Shown here: positions 25,301 through 40,300 of the stretch, in pieces
Layout: every line of letters begins with the position of its first letter
How positions within the stretch are numbered: position 1 is the stretch's first letter
From: Branchiostoma floridae
Lineage: Eukaryota > Chordata > Leptocardii > Amphioxiformes > Branchiostomatidae
Reading direction: 5' to 3'
DNA length: 64,000 nucleotides
Assembly (NCBI RefSeq): GCF_000003815.2
Contig: NC_049979.1
Coordinates: 13,021,560 to 13,085,559 of the forward strand
Made by a program: the position numbers and the translations under genes
Notes under the pieces: model-generated
What the model saw: the letters and a program-made list of their open reading frames with translations, nothing else
Databases searched by the model: none
What the model was told of the DNA's origin: nothing

Positions 25301-28300
25301 ATGACCTTAAAGCGAACAGGGAAAACGGAAGCCGTAGCTATATGGAGGACTGTTCGCCTTTAATCTGCATTCCAAGTAGCCAGGCAAGGTGAATCATTGC
25401 CAGAGCCTACATGCAATAGCACAGGATATTAACAGTGGGATATTGAAGCATTCAACCATTACGAGGGTGTTGCACCCTATCTTAGTGATAACTTCTCTCT
25501 GCTACTCTCTGTGACGTTGTTGGGGAGAATTGTCAAGTAGACAGTAGTAGAGACACAAGTGCTATATTGTAAAGAAAGTAATGCTTTAGGTCATGTCCCG
25601 CGGAATGTTTTAGATCCATCTTAAATTTCATCGGTTGCTACGTCAGATTTTCAAGTCATGAGCGAAAAAGTCTAGCATATGCCACCGTGAAATGCACCAT
25701 ACTTATGTGTCTAACACACACACAGACGCATACACACACATGTTTGGATGACGGTGCGGCAAAATTAGGTCATAAAAATCAGAGCACCTAAAGGTCAGAG
25801 CCTTGAGGAACCTACATATTTGATATATATATATAGATATTTGATGGGAGCCACGAGCCAATCAAAGATCAGACATGCATGTACGTCATACCGAAAATTG
25901 ACCATTAATGTGTAAGTACTCAAGTAGCAGAGTTTTCGCTTTCTTTAAAACGCCCCCAAAACTCCTCAGCCACGGTTATATACTACCTTAAGCGTCTTCG
26001 TACGTTAATTGATGCATCTTTGATAGAGTATGCAATGTCAGTAAACGTAGTGACGAAATGTATATAAGTGTGGAAATAAAACTGCAAGGAATGCGAGAAG
26101 ACATTTTTTTTATACAGTACGACGTCTCTGTGTGACAAGAATTCCAAAGGGCGGCACAGTTAAGTGAAATGGATATTGGGGTGATTGTTTTTGCTTGCAC
26201 TGAAAGAACCTTATCAGGATTTGGACAGCTGTGATGCAATCATGACAAATAGATATCGTGATTTGTGTGGGGCTTGATGGTTTGCGGTGTGGAAGCAGAC
26301 AACTGACTAGGCGAGTAGATGCGAAATCACTGAGCCATGGGGCGTGGGATCTATAGCAAAACAAATACTGTGTCTGAGATTTGTCTCAGCAGATACAATA
26401 AATGACCACTTATGATATTTTCTTTACTTTATCACTAGCTGACCAAGGCGGTTTTGGGTGGGGGGTGGGGGGTTGTATTCGAAAATATAGGTAAGGATCT
26501 TTTGAGGAGTACCAATTTGTAGTCTCGGAGGCCGAACGGACCTACATCCCTGACGGGCATCGGTGCAATTGGGATCTAAGCCTTTAATCTTTACTCCTGG
26601 CCCGAGAGAGAAGATGACGTTTGTGTGTCAATTTCTCATGGAAAATCCACTTTTCCAATCCATTACAGCACATGAAGTGTCTCATGAAGTCCATCGCCGT
26701 GTCGTTAGAAGTGTCCTTAAAACGTCAACGTAGAGACGCGGGTTGATGTTGGCACAGACAGCGACAATGGCGAATTCTAGTGTCAAAGTTGAATGGTACT
26801 TTGGCTGCGACTCACGCATTGATATGTCTGCTACGGCTAAGAATAAATTGAAGTGAGTCAAAGTTATAGTCAATCACTTATGTCTAACTGTGAATTTATA
26901 TCATCTTTATTGTTATGGGTTTTCTCCATCTCTTGAAACATAGTCATCATCTTTATAACAATGCGGCTGTTTTTGGTCATCCGTCGGTAATATCATATAT
27001 GTGACAGCCCGGGGGTTAATCAAATTGTGATATCGTTCGGGCATCATCAGCGTTACATGCTGAATTCACTTAGCGGATCCAATCAGCGGAAAATCTGTCT
27101 GCGCGCAAATCAGCGCTGAAGATTAAAAGTAGAAAAAGTTTGTGATTGAAAAGTTGAAGAGATTACTCAGGAGGAATCATGGATGTCACGTGACGACATG
27201 GGGTGCTGCACGTTCACCGTCAGCGGCCGGATCCCCGCCATAATTGCCTTCTGCTTGCAGCCCACGTGGGGCCGTTTACAGAACGTTATTTTCTGGGTCT
27301 TATGAAGTTGGAAGAGGAGGAAATGCTCCAAGAATCCAATGGGGGGAAATCAATGAGACGCCAAAGTAACACACGGGAATACAAATATTAGCTTACGACG
27401 TCTGCCACAAAGCGGGAACGCCCACGTTGACATTTCAGGATTGCCACGAGGAGCAGTCCGCAGTGGTTAAACTGTGGGAGTAGATTACTTCCTCTCCCGA
27501 CAGGTACATGAGCTGACTGGACGATATATGATGATAAGCTCATTTTGGAATCCTAAACATGTCCGAAGTGACATTGAAGAGTAAGGAAGCACAATTATCA
27601 CGATGTGCAGCAGAGATATAACTAGTACAGTACTGTTTTAGGTATCGCCATTCTGTACAGTGTAAAGCTCAGCCTCGAAAGGCCTTTGAGCCTTGTTATG
27701 TTGAACACCTCAACAGAAAATTGCGTCGCCGTAAAGACGGGTCGAGGCTTCTGCATACCGCGTTACTAATCGCATTTTTCTACGCAGAGACATCCAAGGG
27801 CAAACTGCCTCTTGTATGTACCACAAGGAGTTTCGAGACGACCGTGGTCCCTCGGCGTAGGAGAATGTACTATATAATCGCAACGAAGTAGTTTCTTCAA
27901 ATTCATGTGAAGGCTTCCTGCTTGTAGTCCCCCGTGCAGGTTTGCATGGGGTGACGTTGACCGTGAACAACAGAAAGACCACCGAAAAACGCGAGAGTGT
28001 TTCCATCTGTCAGAGCAATTTCCACCGAGGTAAAACAACAGGGTATGGTTGTCTTCCACAGTTAAACTACAGCACAGCTTTTTGTATTATTTATGAGATA
28101 TCTATTTTCTATTGATGTATTAGCCTTTCGTGTTTCCCAGATCTGTTATATCGTAATGGCACGTCAAATTACATCACCGAGTGCCCTCTAAAAGTGACGT
28201 GGTTGAAGTTGTAGGTTTATGTAATGGGGTTTAGTTCTCTGTGACGTCAATACTGGCACAGTTGGAGTGTTCCGTTGGAGGTCACGTAACCTTCCGGTAT

Positions 28301-31300
28301 GTCGTATTGACATCGAAATGGAGTTTGAATTTCAGGGACGGCATCTGTGGAATTCATGTTTTAGTGATTGCATTCAATTTTTTTTACGACGATTTGTTTT
28401 GGTGCTATGTAAATACTTTGGTCGTTATTACCTCCATGAGGTCCTTGATATTTGATAAAAATCGTTTGTTAGCAATCAAAATTTTGAACCATGATATCTT
28501 TTTAAATTGCTGTACTTAACTTTTAGTGCAATTCCCCCTGGAGGAGAACATGTAAATGCCAACACAATTCAGACTTGACTAAATCAAAAGTCTGCAATAT
28601 GGTATTTTAATAAAGATTTCAAAGATGAAGATGGGGATATTGGTTTGCCATGGGAATACTGTTTTGGAATTCTTGCGCCATTTGGAAGTCAAGTAAAGTT
28701 GAACATTATTGCTGTGGGTCATCCTAAAACAGTAGCCAGATGTGTTTGGTATGAAGATAATTTGCATGGGGATTGATATAATAAGATGCATGATTTGTGA
28801 GGAAATCTCTAAGACCCAAATGCATTCCATTATAGGACTATTCAAACATGTAATATTTATACTTTAGAGAGGACCATTGAGAGATATAAACTATACAAAT
28901 TTGCATAATCACTTCGGATTTCTGATAATCCCATGACTTCTATAGCAAGACTTCAATACTCATTATGCTAATCATGTCCTCATTTGTATAACTGATGCAA
29001 AATGCTAGTGATAACTGAGAGGTAAACGAGAGGACTTACATACTTGTGACATGTAAAACATTGAATTTAGAAATATAAGATGCATTTGTGAAAATTGACA
29101 AAAAGTCTCCAAATACTTCGCTGCTTAAAATATAATTTTTTTTTTCATTTCATGCAGCATTCTTGCAATGCATCGTGTATATGAATTTTTTAATGCTAAA
29201 CTAAAGTATAACTTTCACATGACCTGTAACGTTAGATGCCCCTGCTATCGGGGGACTCGTGTACGCTCTCCCGTCTTTCCGAGTCAGTTACTCATATTTT
29301 CTCAGTTGGTAGGACAACTTATTTCAAAAGAAAGGACACTCTTGGACAACAACATACCAATCATTTCAGGATTTTTGAACTGACATCGTACACCGACTCG
29401 TGGTTTAGTACCCATGTATAAGTGAGTGTAAGGCGTCTTCATACACTTAGGGACTGATGTGGCTGAGTACGTAACGCCAATTTCCTCTTTCTAATGAGTA
29501 TCCGAGGATTTCGTCTCAATCAAAAATCCATTTTCATATCGCTAACAACCTGGTCCGGATCTCCTAACATCAGCGGTGGGTATGTCGAGACGGGAGGTGT
29601 TTTCCTCACCAAGCGTACACTGTGGAGTAGCGTATGAGAAAGATACTTTTACAGAAGCATTTACCTTTCCGCATGCTGTCTTCTGCATGATCTCATTTAT
29701 TTGTTCTTCAACTTTATTTCTTGGGAGTTAAAGTGAGGAAACACTTCAAAGAACACTCACACGTATCTTGGGATTCTAACAATAGTTGCCATCTTGACAT
29801 TATGTAAACGTCACATGATCCCCAGTATTTAAACGTACAGATTATTACCTTGACATAGCTTACTCGACTCTTTCGTTACATAATGAAGTTATGGGAACCT
29901 GATTATAGCTATCTCTGGGCAATAAAGCTGATGACATTATGCCGCCTTCTTGAAGCGAAGCTTGACTGAGAAACATGTAATGAAATACGACTGATCTCGT
30001 TTCCTCCGCACAAGCCTATTAATATAAGTATTATAGACTTTCTTGGGTGAGGACACTGTAGGTGAAACAACATAGCAGGGAAACTTGAGAACTACTGCTT
30101 CATTGTGCTTTGAATCATGCATGTGTCAGGTCTCTTGTAGATAACGATAAATAAAACCGTTGCGGAAATTAATCTACAAACTAGAAACAACCAGAATTTG
30201 CAATGTACATTTTTCTATAAATTCCTTCAAGGAAGTCAAATAATAATCACAATTTTCAAATTCTATGCTATTCAAAAACGAAAACTGCATAATATTTGGT
30301 AAGTGTCGATAAGCACGTCTTCAAATGGAGCACATTTCTTGTTTTGTTACCAGCTTGCTTCCCACTGATAGACAATATCTGATTTTAAAAGAAGCACGGA
30401 GTCTAATAAACACGACGTTCATCATGATACTCCCACCGGATTCCTGATTACGTATAATCCAGGATCACGTTTCTACCTGCAGGTAGGATTACTGTACTTT
30501 ATGTTTAGGACTCATCTGCTTCTGTATCTGTACAGCCAGTGGAACTGCCCTTCGGCGTAATACACCAGCTGAGTCATTTTGACTTAGATAATATTATACA
30601 CGATTTTATTACCTTGAACTGAAATCACAGAACCTAACCACCAAGTAACAACTAGCCTGTCCCAGTCAATCAGTAGCACTGCCGATGAGGATCTGTCGGC
30701 AAAGCAAGGGAAGGACCGTACGTGGTGGTGCAATTATTGTTTGACGGTGTCAAAGGGTCAAGGACCGACGATTCAAAGTAGGTTAAAATGTCCCAAAACC
30801 CGTGACCTAAATGATCTGGGCAGAATAACTTAAATGAATCGTCACGTTTCAGTCTAAGCTGGTCGAATGTACTGCGGGTAACCAGGCTGAATGAAGGTGT
30901 ATTTTATAGTCTATGGCAGGTTATACAGCTGTGCTGTGACATTTGTATGAGTATCACGCATCACAATTCAGCTAATGAAGCTAGAGTTTACGGCTATGAC
31001 GTTATCTTTATTTCTGTTCCTACACTTTCCTCTATTCTATTTCCTATTAGTGCAGTAACATGTCCAGATCCCAATGGCGTTTAAAGGGCCGCCTGCCCGG
31101 CTACATACCGCTAATGTTCAAGCAAATAGAATTTGACTTGACATTTTACATCCCGCATGGGGTATCGGAATACTAATAGACTATTAATCATTACCTGGGC
31201 GGCTTTCATGGCTCTGTAGTGATATCCTTGTAGTGATATTTATTGTTTTTACGGTAGAAGACGCAAGAAGGATACTTTAGAATCCAATTAGCTATACAGT

Positions 31301-34300
31301 GAGAGATAGCCATGGATATGGAGATGTCCGATATTTGTTCCTCCTCTGGCAAAAGTAAGAGCATGAGTTTTGGCTACAAAAACAAACTAGAAACCATTTT
31401 CATCAGGGTTGAATGATTCGAATTTTGAATCAAACGCCACTAAAAGGCTGTAACAAACGAACATGTATTCTCTACAAAGTCTGCTTTTAAAAAAAAATTA
31501 TGACCCATTTTGTTATCCTTCTATAGATACAGAATTCTACACTGACTTCCTCGTCCTGGGGCGCTCTTTGTTGGCTCTCCAGTAACCAACGCATGGCTTC
31601 CGCGGTGATTGCTCCTGTATGCTCCCCCGGCCGAAAGCACAATGTATGTATGTCCTCCTCCCCACTTAGCTATGAACAATAGCTGACATTTGGCCGATAA
31701 CGTCTTGATCATTAATGGGGGTCGTGACGTAGTGGTATGTTGTGATTGCGATTTTATAAATGGCCAGTGCGCGGGCGAATGACAGTAAATAGCTGCCATT
31801 GATATTTCCATAGTAACAATAAGTCATATCTGGGACGTGGGTAAGGCATCTTGTGAGGATGTGATCACTGAAATATCCTTGAATAAATGCTTCCTTCAAG
31901 CAAGGAGAGTTATCTCAGCACTCGAGTCCTAACAACTGCACACATCAACACCAACCTCACCTAACCTCTGCTTAGAGTATAACTTGATCGAAAGTAGCTT
32001 ACGTCCTCCAGACTCACCACAAACTGTGCCATCAAAGGGCAATGACCCTCCTGCAAACCCACACGAGTTTTCGAGACTGAAAAGAAAGGAAAACTGGTTC
32101 AAATCTGCCTCATCAATACTGACGCCCTGTTGGAGAGACGTTATCCAAGAATTGAAGCAGAGTGAAAACTACCGGGACTTGAGATTCGAAAGTAAAATTG
32201 ACTGCCATGATCACTTGGTAGTTTCCAATTGTTTGTTCAAAAAATCAAACCCACAGATAGCCATGTGCATATCAAAGCTATATATATAAAAATTAAATCA
32301 AATCAAAGGTATCTTATTGGCCAGCGGGTTTAAAACAAACGTTACCGTCCGCTCGGGTGATGGCGAGATCAGTTTTATGTATAGGGCAAACACATTGAAT
32401 TCACGGATCAACACTTGCACAAAAAACAACAACAATAACGACGGCCTAAACGCACTGATAGTAACGTGCACGTCACGTACTTGTCGCCGTCACCCTGACT
32501 GGAAAGGGTGGCGCTAATGTCACTTCTACGTCAGTAAAAAGGCCCTAATGCTTCCCTGGCCACCCTGTGAGTGGTGGAGAGTGACGAGACGAAACCGTGT
32601 AATTGTCATATCAGCGTTGTTAGGACGCGACCCACGACCTTGTTTGTGTTGCTTGCACCTAAGTGTTTCCGATAAGATGTTTTTTATGTGCACAAATTTG
32701 TGACATCAGGGCGCTTTATATGCTCCAGGCACAACACATCGTGTCGGATGTATGAACGTGAGCTAACAGCTGCGGACTGAGATCGGAAGATATATCGAGC
32801 CATACTTTCGTGTAAGTTCTTCAAGTTATACTACATAATAAAGGAACAAGCAACATATTAACTTTTCATTTGCATGAAATATTACCACATCTTCTGCACT
32901 ATCTTAACATCAGCGCAGTAAATGACAGGATCTCATCAGAAAAGGGAAATCCTCTAAAGCGGTAACAATCAAGGAAGGACCTAACGAGGCGTGAAACACC
33001 TCAGTTCGCGCATCCCGTTAAGGCCTGATAATCCCGAGTTGATAGACTGTTAGCTACAATTCGGCCTGCGTCACAATTCAAGCGAACGCCGGCCGAATTT
33101 TAGATCGGCTGGAGCTCGCTGAATTTCAAAATCGCCCAAGCGTCGAGTATTTTTCGCTGAAACTCTGCACCGTGACAAATTGGACTGGGCTCGGCCCTTC
33201 ATTCATTTTTCTGCCTTCTTGGTGCACAGCTGACATAGGTTTAAATCCCAACGCCACGGACGAGCTGGTAAAAATCGCCCGAAACCTTTGTAGTCTCCAG
33301 GACGTCGGACGTATTTTGCCCGAAGTGCCATTTGGAACTCGCTGGCACGTCTGCCGAGCTCAGATCTTGATTTGTGACAGGGGCTTTATGAAGGGCTTCC
33401 TGATTGCCCGCCTGATACCCATTCTACCTGCTAATGGAAGGTAAACAAAATACAAGACTCTTCCGCGTCACGTTCTATCATTTAACGTTACTTGCACCTG
33501 ACATTGTAACTGTTCCTGTTGCAACATTTAACATGTCACGTTTATGCATTTATGGGATTTGTGTATATTCTATTGAAGTAATCCCTCTCTGTACTTAGAT
33601 AATCCTCCATCTTTACCTAACCTGCTATATAATGGATGTAGAATACCATCCTGAAGTGTTCGGCTTCAGGGTGGTTCCAGACAGGAATCCAAAATCGTTC
33701 AGCTCCGGTAATGGGAAATGAATCAGCGGAGATTTGTGTACACGAACGTGATGCAGCGCATTGAGCTGCGAAGGAATCATTGACAAAGTGTCACTGCTCA
33801 GCACAAAGCACCTAAAGGGCAACAACGTCGCCTGTAGTATTTACAGCATTCAGTGACGTAACTCCTTACACCTTTGGGGCTTCCCATGATAGCAATGACC
33901 TTACTAACATAGAAAGTTAGGACTGAACGTCTGCCGTGATGACGTTTTTGTACTGTGATCCATGACTCCCCTTGGAGGACAACAGTTCAGAAGACGTTTA
34001 TGAAGCACAGCTGCTTTTGACATAAGATTTCTTTGCGCTGCTGGTGATACTTTTACGTTCTCAGAAGGATTTCTTTTACTATGGTGATAATGTGCTTCGC
34101 CCCAGGCTGCCACAGCACATTGGATACCTGGGCAGTTTTAGATAATCATTTATAACAAGAGCATACTCAATGTTTTATGGATAATTCGTCGCTCATCCCC
34201 ACCTGAGATACAGGAAAAGTGACGATATCAGCATTTCCCCTGACTGATGTCTATGGTATCCGGAAAGTAAACAGGGTTCTACTTTGCATTCAGACCGACT

Positions 34301-37300
34301 TAGTAACCTGCTAGGAAGATAAGCCTAAAGAAAAAGGTTGTATGAATAATATAAGAGCTAACGTCCTCTCCGTACCTGCGACTGGATTGTGGGTCCCCAC
34401 TTAGGGTTGCTGGGAAAATAACTAACCGCCGACACTGAGGCTTATAATCATATCGACGGGCCTGGAATAAGCAACGGAATTATCAGCTAACGCACGTAAA
34501 GACACGGTTCCATCTCTGATCCCTCAATGGTTTATAGGTCCAAAGGGTGAACCCGCTCTCGTTCCTCAGATAGTAAACTCTCTGATGCAATCAGCTGAAC
34601 CCAAGAATCACCGCCATATTTCTGATGACCTTCAATATGTTTCATCATCATAAGGACCACTAGCTCCATATTGGTCGGAACCGTTGGAGAATATACCTAG
34701 TGGAAAATGATGTGGCAGCCTAGCAGCTTTCAACCGTGCCTTTCTATCTGCCGCGAATAGCAATCTGATTGAAGATACATGAATTCAATTTTAAGACCCG
34801 GATGTTCGGTTGTTATTATTGACCAGCATCATCATAAATATACAGTACGTGTACCGCCGAAATGGTATCCCTGACTGTACGATATTCTGGAGTACCAGTG
34901 GACAGCATATATGAGATGGCAAAACACGTTGATAATCACCATGACGTCACAAAATGTCCACAGGAACTAGTCATGTCCCAAAGTGATCCCGGATGTGAAC
35001 TGAATTAACCGTAACCGTACCCGTAACCGCCATGTATATATATATATCGTATCTTTACCTGCCATACCTTCAGCCTTATAATCCAAAGAGCGATGGGTGG
35101 GACGCTCCCAGAGGGGGTTTAGCCATGAACGCCGGCCGAATTTATAGATCGGTCAGAGCTCGCCGAATATCAACATCGCCGGAGCATCGGCTGTACCCCT
35201 TTACAAATCTGCCCCTCTACAAACTATCATAAAAAATCAAGAAGATCAATAATCGTCGCCGAGGCCTCGTTAGATTTAAGCGCAGCTTCCAGGGACCGAG
35301 CTGCAAAAAAACACCCTAAGCCCTCGTAATCGCCATGACGTCGGCCGTTCTTCGGCCGCAAATGCACATTAAGAGCTCGCCAACACGTCGGCCGAGCTAA
35401 ATTCTTGATTTGTAAAGGGGTATTTAGAAAGCTCAATCAAAGTCGGCAGGTAACAGGCAAACAACACGAGACACTGTCCAGATGACGTCTGTTGGTAACG
35501 TACGGGATTATTTATTTATGGTCTGCATCAATATGGTCGCTAACTGTCTACATGGCTGGACTACTGCTGTTTGTACTTTTTCCTCGATTTTATGATTTGT
35601 TAATTCATTTGTTCGTCCGTTCGTTTGTTCCTTCACTCACTCACTCACCCACCCACTCACTCACTCACTCACTCACTCACTCACTCACTCACTCACTCAC
35701 TCACTCACTCACTCACTCACTCACTCACTCACTCACTCACTCGAGTGATCTCCCCTTCATGACCATTATCCCCTTGATACATATTCATTAAAATCTCCCG
35801 AGTCTAACTTTGTTTTCGCTTGGACGTATGTCAGTGTTAGGTGCTTAGCCGGTATCGCTGGACAGCGTCCAAAGCTGGCGCTTGGCTCACGGGTCCTAAC
35901 GGTAAGACCCTAAGCCGGCATGAAATCGAACATGACGCCACCGAGGACTTGATGACCGCTGGTGAATGATGGATGACGCTGCATCACGCCATGTGGTGGA
36001 GCCGCTTGTCAGATTGGAGAGAACCCAGAGCTGTGGATGACTTCACGTGATATGTTTTTACTGCACACACATCAGATCTCCCACTCCCAAAAGCAAGGCA
36101 TCTATAGCGTTGGAAGTTTGCCATTCCGCACGTGAGCTACAACTGCTCCCGTTCATTCAAATGAAGCTCGACAACAATTGCTTCAAGAAATCCACCTTTT
36201 ATCAAGTACAAATCCAGAGTGCATTGTCAATGGTCATTGGTATATGAATATCGCGTGGAGATAGGAGTCCTCTTCACCTGAAACACGGGCTACAGATTAA
36301 TAACTGTTCAGATTTGTTATTGCATAAACCACTCTAGAATGCAGGTCTAAACAATTGCTGGTGCGTGTAACATGTAAAATGCAACCTGCAACCCGCATTT
36401 TCTTCACGTTTTAAGAATAAATGAGTGGTATAATCGCCGAACTGATCCTGGCTTCCTACCTGAAGGACATAGGCCAGGAAAGCGGGGTCTGTAAATAGTG
36501 CTGTTCATCGTGACAAGTCAATCTATTTTAAAATCACATTTACTTCTACATACTGGCTTGTAATGTGATGTGTTACACTTATATGACGGAGCTGTGATGG
36601 TGGAAGCCTAATATACGGCTTCCTTCACATATTAGTATCCCAGAATTTGATACCATTGACATGAATTTCCAAAAATTTTTACTTGGAGTACATGCAAAAT
36701 CATCAAATGACGGCATCCGTGGTGAGTTAGGAACATTTCCCATTTCGATCAACGCTCAGATACAATTAATCAAATACTGGCACCGTCTAGCAAACTTACC
36801 CGAAGATTCTTTACTACGTGAAGCATATGATGTTGTACTTTCCGGTGAATACGATTGGACAAATCACGTAACTGACATTCTCAACTATAATGGTTTTGGG
36901 TATGTATGGACAAACCCGAGGTTGTATCATGTTAATATGCTAATCGATCAATTACGACTCCGTTTACAGGATATATACATTCAAGAATGGCATTCTTCTA
37001 TCCAGAATAACTCAAAACTTTCCATTTATTCTACGCTAAAGGAAAGATACGGACAAAAGAAGTATCTTTCGAATGTACACAACTTCGAACTTCGTAGAGC
37101 AATTACTAAGATAAGAATCTGTAGTCACAAACTAAATATAGAAGCCGGAAGATATTCTAAAATTCCCCGTGACCTGAGGTTTTGTCCATTCTGCCCAAAT
37201 GAGATCGAAGACGAACGTCACTTCGTTATGGATTGTTCTCGATATGATGATAAACGCACAGAGCTGTTCACATTACTTTCCACTTGCTCTAAAGACTTTG

Positions 37301-40300
37301 CTACTCTCTGTTCGATAGATAAATTCACGTACATTCTGGGAGGCGATAATCCACATTGTGTACAAGTAGGCAAATATATCCACGATTGTTTATACCGTAG
37401 AACTAATAGTGTAAATGACATGCTAGACCCTTTATGTTGATGTATCCATACCTATAGATATCCATATATCTGTGTTTAGTTGTACTGTAAGTAGTTGTTA
37501 TGCATGTAGACCTTACGAAAGTCGCTGTACTTTTGTCGTGTCAATAAAGATTGCAATATATTATTCAAGGATGCCAGGCTATTTGAAACCATTTAGCCTC
37601 AGAATTCTCTACATTGTATGGAATTGACTCAGCAAGGGACCTTTCTAATATCCCCTGCAATTATCGGGTGCACTTGCAATTGAATCCGGAGAGCACACGG
37701 CCCATCGGCCTTGACGGAGAGCAGACGATGAAAGCATCTCCTATACTCGATGGGGGATAAGTCTGACACAATAGGAGAATCGTGCGAGAAGTTGGAGATG
37801 ATAGAGATTTCCGTGCGCATTGAGATTTTAAAGCCAATCATCAGAGAGCAATCAGTGCCACGCTTTTCTACCTCAAGTACCTGGCAGCGATCTGGTAGAG
37901 CATTTAGGTAAAAACCGAAAACCCACCAAGGATATGAAGGTGGAGAGGGATAACGATGATGGCAAATGAATGGGTGTTGTGTCTATGATCTCTGTGGCCG
38001 CATGGCTAAATAAATCTTTACCGTAATTTTATCTGATGGATGCACAGTCAAGTATAGTAGGAAATTGTAAAATGGCTACATATATTTTGTGCATCGTTGT
38101 TCCTCGTCCATATCCGTCAACCGGAAATAAGCGCTTTGAGGGCGCAGAACGTACACAGTTAATATGATGGGTTTTATTCTTAGTTCATGGGTAAATTGTT
38201 ATATACACTAATGGCCAGGGTTAAAGACGCTTATCAAAAGTTGACGGTTTCAGGATGACAGAGCTGACCCAGGACTGTCTCACGAAAGACAAAAATAAAA
38301 TTAAATTCTGATTTTTCTGATTTCACTTCGCTTCTGGCAGGCCTTACGTGGCGTCCGTGACGGCTGCACGCTGACGTCTGCTAGATCATATCGCAAGCCA
38401 ATTCTTCCAGAGCCGCCTCATCAATCTTGAGATAAAACTAAGTCACGCTTGCAGAGTCTGGCCATACACAGTCATGATCAGAGGATTTGGCTGCCTACAA
38501 AGGTAGAGTCATATTACGGACAGTAGCGTTTTGCATCCTTCACGACCAAAGGTTTGTTGGGGCGTGCTGAAGAAGAGTCTTCTTTGCATGATTTTATACG
38601 TGTCCCGGGTCATATAACTAGTTCTTCTCATGTCAGAACCTCGGAACCTCTATAACTCCTTCAAACGCCTGAAAACTCCATAAACGCCATGAGTCAAAGC
38701 AAGGACATGGCTCAAGTGATTTCAGGTAGGAATCATAATCCAAGAAGGTACGACGTATCTCTGGATGTGAATCAACAGGCAGCGCGGCTTGCTTTCCGGA
38801 AAACCATACTGCACTGCAGTAGCGGGTTTCTATTTCATCCTTCCGAGCGTTAGCAGTATCATTTCCATAATTCCATTACAATTCAGTCTCTGTACTTATA
38901 TTATAGACAGTTGGCAGTTAATGGAGAATGTTTGTCACAAAGCCGCGAAAATCGATCGGACGATGATTCTACGGCAATCGCCCGAGCCTCGCTTATGATA
39001 CTAACTTTATTGCACAACAATTGTACAAGGTACAAAGTATGGTTTATATGTGACAGGTACAGTTTTCGGGTGAAAAATACGCGCAACCATCTATCCATCT
39101 TAAATGTGGCCGATCTTCCATTGATACGCCCGAAGATCGTGGATAATGTGACAGGGGTATTAGGAAAACACAGGGTGCCACTTAGGAGCGACATTGCAAC
39201 ATTATATGACACACAAATACTTATATAAGAAGCACTAGAAATCGCTGAAAACTGTCAAGTTTCATGTAAGCTTCAAAATGTGTAAACGCCTGCCGATACA
39301 ATCTTTTCATTTTCTAATCGGTCCAAAATCCGGTTTAAGGTCCGTTTTTTTAACCTGTCCAACAAAAAAGCGGCTTTGGACCGATACCCACCCCTACTTT
39401 TACAAGTTTGGACCAATCCGTAGATTTCCACACCAACCGAGACTTCAGTTGGTTCCCTGTCGGCACTATGATAAAACATTGCCACTATCTTTACTATTCC
39501 TCCAAGATTTACGGCCAATAATCTCGCCCTTTCTTCTTTCGCCCAGAAACATACCAAAAACAGTAAAAGCACGCGTGCTACATATAGACAAGATAGGAGA
39601 ATATCGTAAAATTGAGGAGCCTTCATCCTTTCTTATCCCCCTTATGTCCTTGTTATGGGTGTAGCGTACATGGACAGGGCATAAACATTTCACTGCATAG
39701 TTCAAGTCTCACTCTCTTGTCACTTGACTGCATATTTTTCTTTTGTCCTGAATGATCACAGTTGTCGAAAAGGGCAGAAAATTGGTTTTAGTTCAGTTGA
39801 TAAGTAGGAAATTAGTTTCATTTTTATCTTAAAACTCATTACGTTATAGTTTCTTTTTTATCTTTTCTGCAAGTCTCTGAGCTGTACAAGACGGAAGTAA
39901 TGCACAATTTCCTTAGAGTTTATTGTCTCCCGTCTGGTATCGCCCACGCAACCCTGCATGTGGGGAGATACGGGGAGATTACACTTGATCTTTCACTGAA
40001 GTGACAAACTTGTGTGACAAACCTGCATTTTGTAACACAGGTTTGATCAAGCAGAGACTGGCAAAACTTACCCGTGTCACCAACAGTATCACCAAGCCTC
40101 GAGCTATTTCCACTCCAAACATGGCGGCAACCGTGTTGACGTTGGCCCCGCAAGCTGCTCCTGAATAGTTTGTCTTTAGAAATTGTGGCAATTCATCAAA
40201 CGTATGATGTCGAGAACATTCAACCCTCGCGAACGTTATTAATGTTCATTATTGCTTTTCGCTGGTAATCCAGCTGATGGCGGCTAGCCGAAAGATGAGA

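Noticed and set aside
33172..33444. 90-codon frame
   Set aside because: It lies within dispersed repeat copy A and has no recognisable protein motif.
35492..35791. 99-codon frame with SLTH repeats
   Set aside because: Produced by the (CACT)n microsatellite.
39278..39664. Overlapping 128- and 117-codon frames on both strands
   Set aside because: No recognisable domain, no matching splice context, and repeat-like GGTCCAAA words nearby; probably old transposon sequence.
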